Assembly (NCBI GenBank): GCA_030068525.1
Contig: JASJOS010000014.1
Span: forward strand, 62,001 to 126,000
From: Xanthocytophaga flava
Lineage (GTDB): Bacteria; Bacteroidota; Bacteroidia; Cytophagales; 172606-1
DNA length: 64,000 nt
Direction: 5' to 3'
Part shown: one piece after another, positions 59,101 to 64,000 of the stretch
How the letters are laid out: each line of letters starts with the position of its first letter
How positions within the stretch are numbered: position 1 is the first letter of the stretch
The notes under the pieces: generated by a model
Told to the model about the DNA's origin: nothing
The model's database searches: none
The model's input: the letters and a program-made list of their open reading frames with translations, nothing else
Position numbers and translations under genes: made by a program

Positions 59101-59366
59101 AGACCCTGAATGGTTTTTACATCCACATCTTTGATTCCAGACACATACAGAAAGTGATCCTGATAACGGGTGGCGATAAAGCCATCCATCTGATCAGGAG
59201 CCATACCACCATACGGTTGTACTACATAGATAGTCGGCAGATCCAGATTGGGGAAAATATCTACCGGAATAGTTGACAACGAAAGCACAGAGAAAAAGAG
59301 AATTCCCATGACGGCCACAATGACCGCAATCGGCTTTCGCAAGGCATTTCGAATTAATTGATACAT
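56133..59366 (-). CDS. RND efflux transporter, inner-membrane pump
   Basis: This 1077-residue pump of the AcrB/MexB-like family has twelve expected helices and two large periplasmic loops. N-terminal features are VDIFPNLDLPTIYV and the periplasmic porter region; the fourth helix reads GVLVDQATVTIEN, with one of the two Asp of the AcrB proton relay replaced by Gln. A second half repeats the fold (VVEQKGQTQLLTDTLSSLQ, then MGLIMSVGVSVANAILMVTNAE). It should expel drugs, metals or lipids by proton exchange. It lies 28 bases behind the TolC gene and overlaps the adaptor by four bases. Confidence 0.93.
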   Translation of the reverse strand: MYQLIRNALRKPIAVIVAVMGILFFSVLSLSTIPVDIFPNLDLPTIYVVQPYGGMAPDQMDGFIATRYQDHFLYVSGIKDVDVKTIQGLCLIKLQFYPGTDMAQAAAEVANNVSRAKAYMPEGTVPPQVVRFDASSVPVGQLVFESKTRSLNEIQDFASSRIRPMFSRIEGVSSPPPFGGNQRTIVVKVDPQLVRSYNLTPEEIIRSIVSNNQPSPAGNIRMGDKTLMTPVNSLVRKPEDFLNIPIRIGSGPTVFVRDIGTVEDGADITVSYALVNGRRAVYIPVVKKSDASTLAVVNNIKKAMPELRNAIPEDVKVSYEFDQSVYVTNALKSLVTEGILGAVLTGLMVLLFLKDWRSVIIVVLTIPISVLSAVILLQLAGQSINIMTLSGLALAIGVLVDQATVTIENIHQHLEMGKAKAQAIWDACKEIAFPEFLILLAILAVFAPAFVMSGIPRSMFLPLSLSVGFAMIASFLLSQTFVPVLANWLLKSHPPHEAPTLALDKQEISDMIEEEKHHTPAPKGFDKFKLKYSQFLEKVLAHGNSTVIGYLVVSVLLVVGGFLLIGTDILPKANSNQFQLRLRVPDGTRVERTEEATLKVLDIIRSEVGPNHVEISSAYVGTVPSSYGTSNIFVFNSGPHEAVLQVALAEGFSVRMDALQEKLRKRMTNEIPGLRVLFEPIELVDKIMSQGSATPIEVTVAAKDVKEAGRFAQKILDQMKQVSFLRDVQIAQPLSYPVLKVEMDRQRAGQLGVTSSQVARSLVAATSSSRFTDKNLWLDDAKGLAYQVQVQIPENLMSTVEDIGNIPLHTGAQHPVLSDVATFSEETAPGQYDRSGPNRLVTINANVFRKDLGAADQAVKEAIRKAGEPPRGVIVEQKGQTQLLTDTLSSLQTGLIIAIVIIFLLLSATFQSFKLSFVVLSAIPAVVVGALGMLLLTGSTLNLQSYMGLIMSVGVSVANAILMVTNAENLRLELKDARQAVVIAANSRIRPILMTSIAMIAGMIPMASGLGEGGDQIAPLGQAVIGGLIASTLASLLILPGVFVQIQRKASLASVSLDPEDPESTFFQPTTQTHSVL

Positions 59367-59393
59367 ATCTAAACAGTGTTTAATTACAAAAGA

Positions 59394-60869
59394 TTAGTTA
59401 AGCTGGTTCAGAAACAGCGACAGATCACCAGTAGCCGCTGCCTGAAGTAACAGCGATCGCCAGGCATTGCTGATAGCTACGTACTGGTCTACTTCTGCCC
59501 GGTTGAGTGTCAGCAGACTCTGCATGACAGTAGGGAGATCTGTCAGACCGCTTTCGTAGCGTGCACGTGCCTGATTCATTGCCCGGCGGGCTGCATTTAA
59601 CTGAACAGGTGCCAGTCTGGCCTGGTCCAGTGTAAGGGCAAACTGCATTTCTGATTCACGAAATTGCCGATTGAGTTTCAGTGACTGATCATTGTATAGT
59701 TCCTGATACCGTTGCAGCTGGGCTTTTTCGCTTTGGTAATCGTTGTGGACTTTAAAAATACTGGTCAGGTTCCAGCGGGTTGAGATACCAATCATGTAGT
59801 TATATACCTGATAGTTAACCCCACTCGCAAAGTCAGTTCGGTATGAGTCGTCCTTATTGGAGACACCTGATCCTCTGGCCCAGCCTGCAGCCAGAAATGA
59901 AATAGATGGACGAAATGACCTGCGAACAGCTATACTTCTGGCTTCTGCTGCTGAAGTCTGAGCCTGATACAGCCGTAACAGAGGATTGTTTTGAATAGAA
60001 GAGGCTCCTGCAGGTATAATGGGAAGCTTTGTATAAAAGCTCATGCTATCTACAGCTAGGCTATCCTGAAGATTACCTGTCAGCTCAGAGAGACGCAGGC
60101 GTTGCGCTTTTTCATTGCGCTGGCTTTCAAGTAGTAGAAGTTGAGCTTTGGTATATTCTGCATTGGCCAGTGAACTATCTACACCAGGACGCATTCCGGA
60201 AGAAACGCCTGATGCTACAACTTCTCTGAAAATACGGGCTCTTTCCAGATTGCTCCGTTGTACCGTTACCAGTTTCTGACTGATCAAGAGCAACAGATAG
60301 GAATCAATCACCCGGATTTGTTGCTGGAACAACTCGTTTTCATATTCCAGCTGGCTGCGAGCCATCTCATTGCGTGCTGCCTGTACATTGGCTGTTACTT
60401 TACCAAAGTTGATGATTTTCCATTCCAGCAAAGCCGTTGTAAAACTGCCAAAGACACCCTGATAAATATTGTCAGGACGAATACCACCCGAAGGTGATAT
60501 GGCAGTTCCTTCATTAGGATAGTAGGACCCCGTAACACTATTATTGGTAGCGTATGTATACTGATCCTGTATAATTACATTAGGCAGATACTCTGTGTTG
60601 GCAGACTTTACTCTTCGTTGTGCACTAGTCACTTCTGCTTGTTTGGCCTTCAGTAAAGGATAGTTTTGTTTGCTTTCATTCAAAACCTGCTGCAAGTTTA
60701 CCTGTTGCCCCTGGCCGGATATTGTTATACCTACTAATACTAGAGTCCATAAAGTAAGCCTTACAAAATATCGTGTTTTGGATGGTTGAGATGGATCTTT
60801 CTCCTGCGACTGAACCGACGGGTGAAAGGTGTTTTGCATCTCTGAAAGAATTGATGTTGGATGATTCAT
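59394..60869 (-). CDS. TolC-family outer-membrane efflux channel
   Basis: This 491-residue protein has a signal region (LTLWTLVLVGITISG) preceded by an unusually long polar N-terminus of about 40 residues. The body shows the tandem TolC helices (LLKAKQAEVTSAQRRVKSAN, ARNEMARSQLEYENELFQQQ, ARARYESGLTDLPTVMQ). It forms the outer-membrane duct for the pump downstream. The ATG at 60869 was chosen; the frame remains open to a TTG three codons upstream, and an internal ATG ten codons later is also possible. It is the first gene of a three-gene operon. Confidence 0.9.
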   Translation of the reverse strand: MNHPTSILSEMQNTFHPSVQSQEKDPSQPSKTRYFVRLTLWTLVLVGITISGQGQQVNLQQVLNESKQNYPLLKAKQAEVTSAQRRVKSANTEYLPNVIIQDQYTYATNNSVTGSYYPNEGTAISPSGGIRPDNIYQGVFGSFTTALLEWKIINFGKVTANVQAARNEMARSQLEYENELFQQQIRVIDSYLLLLISQKLVTVQRSNLERARIFREVVASGVSSGMRPGVDSSLANAEYTKAQLLLLESQRNEKAQRLRLSELTGNLQDSLAVDSMSFYTKLPIIPAGASSIQNNPLLRLYQAQTSAAEARSIAVRRSFRPSISFLAAGWARGSGVSNKDDSYRTDFASGVNYQVYNYMIGISTRWNLTSIFKVHNDYQSEKAQLQRYQELYNDQSLKLNRQFRESEMQFALTLDQARLAPVQLNAARRAMNQARARYESGLTDLPTVMQSLLTLNRAEVDQYVAISNAWRSLLLQAAATGDLSLFLNQLN

Positions 60870-61200
60870 TGGTATCAAAAGAATAAGGTTTTAGGATTCC
60901 AACTAAGATTCGATACCAAAACTAGGAGCCAATTCTGGAAATATTTGGGAAATGAAGTCCCTCACCAATAGTATTTTAATAGCAGTTGTTTCGGGTGATT
61001 TTGTGAAGAAGCTTTAGATTCCTGGTGTCTGTTCTGATGGAAATCCGTTTATAAGGGAGCTGTATTGAGTATATAAGGCAGGGGAAAATGATCCTGATCA
61101 TGGACCAACATGCCTTTAAGTAGAATCATCCTTTTCCTAAAACAGATTAGGAAATAGCAAGAAGGGAGAAGAGATCAACCTGTGTATAAGATCCCAGTCT

Positions 61201-61223
61201 CTGGAAAGTGTATTACTTTCCAG
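61201..61223. repeat. Short perfect hairpin in intergenic gap
   Basis: CTGGAAAGT and ACTTTCCAG form nine pairs around GTATT. It sits next to the terminator of the metalloprotease gene and has no T run. It may be a second structure at the transcript end. The rest of 60870-61247 contains no gene. Confidence 0.5.
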
Positions 61224-61247
61224 AAAACATTAATACCTATAAAAAAG

Positions 61248-61271
61248 CAACTGAAGTACTGACTTCAGTTG
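61248..61271 (-). terminator. Rho-independent terminator
   Basis: CAACTGAAGT and ACTTCAGTTG form ten perfect pairs with a four-base loop, followed on the minus strand by six T. It ends the metalloprotease-like gene about 80 bases upstream. Confidence 0.9.
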
Positions 61272-61353
61272 ATAGCTATCAAAAGATATAGTCCAGTAAT
61301 ATACCTGGTTATAGACCTGAGATTAGTATGTACTGCTTTGCTTGTCTGAAAAG

Positions 61354-62535
61354 TTAGATTTGTTTGAAATAACGCTCTTTAAGCTGTTTTAGGTAAGCTA
61401 TACTGGTTTCTGACAATAAAGGTAATTCAGATTTGTTTTTTTTGATAGCCTGATTGTACAATTCAAAAAACAAAATAGGATCTTCTACCGAGCGGATTAA
61501 AACTGGAAGTAACCCAGCCTGCTTGATTGTTTGCCCTATAACTCTTCCAGGAATGTGCCCTCCATTTTTACTAAATTTCTGGAATAATAGATTGTAATCA
61601 ATATTTGTTCCCTTTGCCTGAAGTAAGCTATCGAGCTTGGTGATATACTGTTTGCTTAGTGTAGTTTCGTTTTCTGTGAGGGCTTTCATTTCCTGGAGTA
61701 CAGGTGAGCCTGATTGGGTAAGTGATGGTTTGTCTATCAGGTCAGCAACTCCTTCCTGTGATATATTACTCAGGAAGTACAATAAGATTGCATTAGGGTC
61801 CTGATTAGAAAATCCGTCTTTTAACAAGTTTGCAAATGCTTCTGATACCACCGCATGGAAAGTTTCATGAGCAGATAAAATACCTAATTTATATCCATCA
61901 ATTTTATAAGAAAGCAATAAGTCATTGATAACCATTCCAGGTCCGGCAGTAGCGTCTTCATTACCATAGAATATATAGTATTGTTTAGGAAGCTTATCCT
62001 TTGTTAGTAAACGTGGTGGAAGAAAAGGCTGCAGATAGTTGAATATATTTTGCTGTATAAAAGATGACTCCAAAAAAGAAATATGTGCCAGAAGCTGTTT
62101 TTCCAGTTTCTGATATTTTAGATGATGAGCCAATTCCGGATCTGTTGGTGTGTTCGTTGTACCATTCTCATACACTATTTGCATAGCATGTTTAAACTTT
62201 GTGGTATCTAAGGCTCCTGCTGTTATCATCATTGCATGGACAGGCGAATTAAACAAAGATGCCCATTCTTTTGCCGATGGCTTTTGGTGAACTTTAAAAC
62301 GATCTGCTATAACAAAGTAGGCTTTCACTGCGGATACATCTACAAAGTCGGTAACTGCCGCTAAATTTTTTCCGTTCGTACTGATTGGCTTGGTATTCTT
62401 TTCTTTTGTATTGTACTTGACAGGCTGAGATGTGCTTTTATTTTGTGTTTGACTGTAAGAAGGAGTATATGGTATAGTTATACAGACCAAAAGAATAAAA
62501 GTGAAAATATGTAGGGATATACATTTACTTTTCAT
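61354..62535 (-). CDS. Putative secreted zinc metalloprotease (DUF5700-like)
   Basis: This 393-residue protein has a signal peptide (IFTFILLVCITIPYTPSYSQ). The only metalloprotease signature is HETFH in LSAHETFHAVVSEAFANLL, fitting HExxH, with a candidate third ligand in SQEGVADLI about 40 residues on. The spacing and the EGVADL element resemble DUF5700 putative zinc proteases of Bacteroidota. The mature part is helical and would act in the periplasm or outside. It is a single gene with its own terminator. Activity is inferred from the motif only. Confidence 0.7.
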   Translation of the reverse strand: MKSKCISLHIFTFILLVCITIPYTPSYSQTQNKSTSQPVKYNTKEKNTKPISTNGKNLAAVTDFVDVSAVKAYFVIADRFKVHQKPSAKEWASLFNSPVHAMMITAGALDTTKFKHAMQIVYENGTTNTPTDPELAHHLKYQKLEKQLLAHISFLESSFIQQNIFNYLQPFLPPRLLTKDKLPKQYYIFYGNEDATAGPGMVINDLLLSYKIDGYKLGILSAHETFHAVVSEAFANLLKDGFSNQDPNAILLYFLSNISQEGVADLIDKPSLTQSGSPVLQEMKALTENETTLSKQYITKLDSLLQAKGTNIDYNLLFQKFSKNGGHIPGRVIGQTIKQAGLLPVLIRSVEDPILFFELYNQAIKKNKSELPLLSETSIAYLKQLKERYFKQI

Positions 62536-63022
62536 AAAAGGATGTTCTGGAAGAAAGAATAAAAAATACTGATAAGCCTATTTTAAAAAGGAATAGGTTT
62601 ATTTATAGAAGTTTAATTGGCTCCAAATCACTTTTCAACGGTTCTGTCAGAGATGATTCGAAAAAGCATCTGAAAAAATACAACTACCATTTTGTTTACT
62701 CATATAGGTTGGTTATCTGTTATCTGCTCAGATAGATGTTAGAGCAGTTTTTAGTATGCTGAATTTAGTTTTATATAAAAGGTAAACTCAGGACGTTGTT
62801 ATTAGTTAAAGATAGTAAAATTCGAAAACACAACTATTTTTTCTGATCGAATAAGTCCAGTCTAAACAATAGTAAAATAATCTCTATTTCTAATTGGTAG
62901 AATAATGCTTGTATTATACTAAACAAAATTAGTAGAGGCTTCACTATCCCTTCCAGTATTTTTCCAGAATTGGAGTGTATTTTCGTTTTTATTTTGCCAG
63001 TTACACGTTTCCATATCTAGCT
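62536..63022. other. AT-rich divergent intergenic region
   Basis: This region of nearly 490 bases separates the metalloprotease gene from the OmpR-type regulator. It has A/T-rich sequence with short repeats of AGTAAAAT-like words but no frame, RNA gene or long palindrome that I can support. The two promoters are presumably here. Confidence 0.3.
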
Positions 63023-63700
63023 ATGAAGATTCTGATTATAGAAGATGAAAAAGGGTTGTCCGAAAGTATTTCAGATTATTTAACCAAAGAAGGCTTCGTA
63101 TGTGAGGTAGCTAGTAATTACTGGGAGGCAGAAGAAAAGGTCAATCTGTATTATTATGAGTGTGTGGTAGTAGATCTGATGCTGCCGGGGGGGGATGGAT
63201 ATGATATTGTGGGTATGCTCAAGAAAATAGCAGTCACGACAGGTATCATTATTATTTCAGCCCGTAATGCACTGGAAGATAAGATCAAAGGTCTGGAGTT
63301 AGGATCAGATGACTACCTGACAAAACCCTTTCATCTATCTGAATTGAATGCGCGTATTAAATCTCTGATCCGCAGACGCCATTTTGGAGGAAATACAGAA
63401 ATTACCTATCACGAGATTCGGGTACAGACACAATCCCGGAAGGTATTTGTGCAAGATGAGGAGACACCTTTGTCCCGAAAAGAATATGATCTCCTCTTGT
63501 ATTTTCTTTCAAATGTGGACGTAGCCCTGACGAAATCCTCTATAGCTGAGCATCTATGGGGCGATAATATTGACACTGTGGATTCTCTTGATATTGTTTA
63601 TTCTCACATCAAAAACCTGCGCCGTAAACTTCTTGAGAAGGGAAGTACAGATTACATACAGTCTATTTACGGCATTGGCTATAAATTTGGTACTCCGTGA
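63023..63700 (+). CDS. OmpR/PhoB-family response regulator
   Basis: This 225-residue regulator has a receiver domain at 1-115 (IIEDEKGLS, phosphoacceptor Asp in VVVDLMLPGGDGYD, switch Ser in IIISARN, DDYLTKPFH with the conserved Lys) and a winged-helix DNA-binding domain at about 128-223 (LSRKEYDLLLYFLSNVD, DIVYSHIKNLRRKL, YGIGYKF). The ATG at 63023 is used, because MKILIIEDEK is the family start; the open frame upstream adds 16 aromatic residues. The stop overlaps the start of the sensor kinase gene. Confidence 0.93.
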   Translation: MKILIIEDEKGLSESISDYLTKEGFVCEVASNYWEAEEKVNLYYYECVVVDLMLPGGDGYDIVGMLKKIAVTTGIIIISARNALEDKIKGLELGSDDYLTKPFHLSELNARIKSLIRRRHFGGNTEITYHEIRVQTQSRKVFVQDEETPLSRKEYDLLLYFLSNVDVALTKSSIAEHLWGDNIDTVDSLDIVYSHIKNLRRKLLEKGSTDYIQSIYGIGYKFGTP

Positions 63701-64000
63701 AACTACTCACCAAAGCCAGTGGCATTTATCTTCTGTTTCTGTTAAGTCTGTATCTGATTACAGCTTTGGCCTTTTATTGGATCACACGTGTGGTCATCTA
63801 TGATGAGGTTGAGAGTAGGCTCCAGGTAGAAAAACGTGATTTTGAAGCTTACATACAACTTCATCAGGCATGGTCCAGCAGTTGTTACTTTGTTGAAAAC
63901 AAGATTGAAGTAGTGCCTGTTACTTATAAGGAACCAATTACCGAGATGTATAAAGATACCCTGATCTACAATCGGTACGAAGACCAGGACGATCCTTTTC
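63697..64000 (+). CDS. Sensor histidine kinase, N-terminal part (cut by window end)
   Basis: A GTG start overlaps the stop of the regulator gene (GTGA). The 101 visible residues comprise a short basic N-terminus, one membrane helix (SGIYLLFLLSLYLITALAFYW) and the beginning of a periplasmic sensing domain (VESRLQVEKRDFEAYIQ). The catalytic part is beyond the window. The overlap and the order behind an OmpR-type regulator make a partner histidine kinase very likely, but no kinase motif is visible. Confidence 0.75.
   Translation, partial: MKLLTKASGIYLLFLLSLYLITALAFYWITRVVIYDEVESRLQVEKRDFEAYIQLHQAWSSSCYFVENKIEVVPVTYKEPITEMYKDTLIYNRYEDQDDPF

Noticed and set aside
1-64000. CRISPR array or replication origin
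   Set aside because: No regularly spaced direct repeats of 25-40 bases, no cas genes and no DnaA-box cluster were seen.

Overview
The window looks like the chromosome of a Bacteroidota bacterium, most likely of the order Cytophagales. Pointers are a SusC/SusD-type outer-membrane pair, three very large lipoproteins built of FG-GAP/VCBS repeats with ASPIC/UnbV domains, a LytS/LytTR pair, a DUF983 protein, a menaquinone gene, a TAnnTTTG-like promoter box, and starts without obvious Shine-Dalgarno sequences. The species cannot be named from the sequence.

Region 1 (1 to about 11.5 kb) is a mobile island. A tRNA-Pro(GGG) gene at 11.4 kb has its 3' end facing a tyrosine recombinase and a small excisionase-like helix-turn-helix gene, with repeated short motifs between integrase and tRNA that could be integrase arm sites. 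The cargo is a two-gene operon: a 1582-residue trypsin-like protease fused to a STAND NTPase with a long C-terminal part, then, 3 nt downstream, a metallo-beta-lactamase-fold hydrolase. This resembles AVAST/Avs-type antiphage modules. A divergent membrane-anchored trypsin-like protease, a PEGA-like gene broken by two in-frame stops and an IS3-type transposase remnant lie beside it. The distal end of the island is not in the window.

Region 2 (11.5 to 20.5 kb) is ordinary chromosome: recQ, an ECF sigma factor with an RskA-type anti-sigma factor, a lipoprotein with a vWA-like motif, a coiled-coil membrane protein, a YbjN/chaperone-like small protein and menE. Perfect hairpins separate several of these units, including a 47-bp palindrome after menE.

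Region 3 (20.9 to 36.1 kb) is a surface-nutrient locus: SusC-like and SusD-like proteins, a strong terminator, then three tandem paralogous FG-GAP/ASPIC lipoproteins of about 1100 residues each. Behind them (36.3 to 36.8 kb) lie two inverted copies of a structured intergenic repeat whose outer stem shows compensatory base changes.

Region 4 (37 to 52.6 kb) holds two single-domain response regulators, an L,D-transpeptidase, a UbiA-type prenyltransferase, an aldehyde dehydrogenase, moeA, a DUF2892-type gene with one nonsense codon, a DUF983 protein, and a run of poorly characterised membrane or beta-propeller proteins and lipoproteins.

Region 5 (52.7 to 64 kb) has a LytS-type kinase and LytTR regulator converging on a three-gene RND efflux operon (TolC, RND pump, adaptor), a putative HExxH metalloprotease, and an OmpR-type regulator overlapping a sensor kinase cut by the window end.
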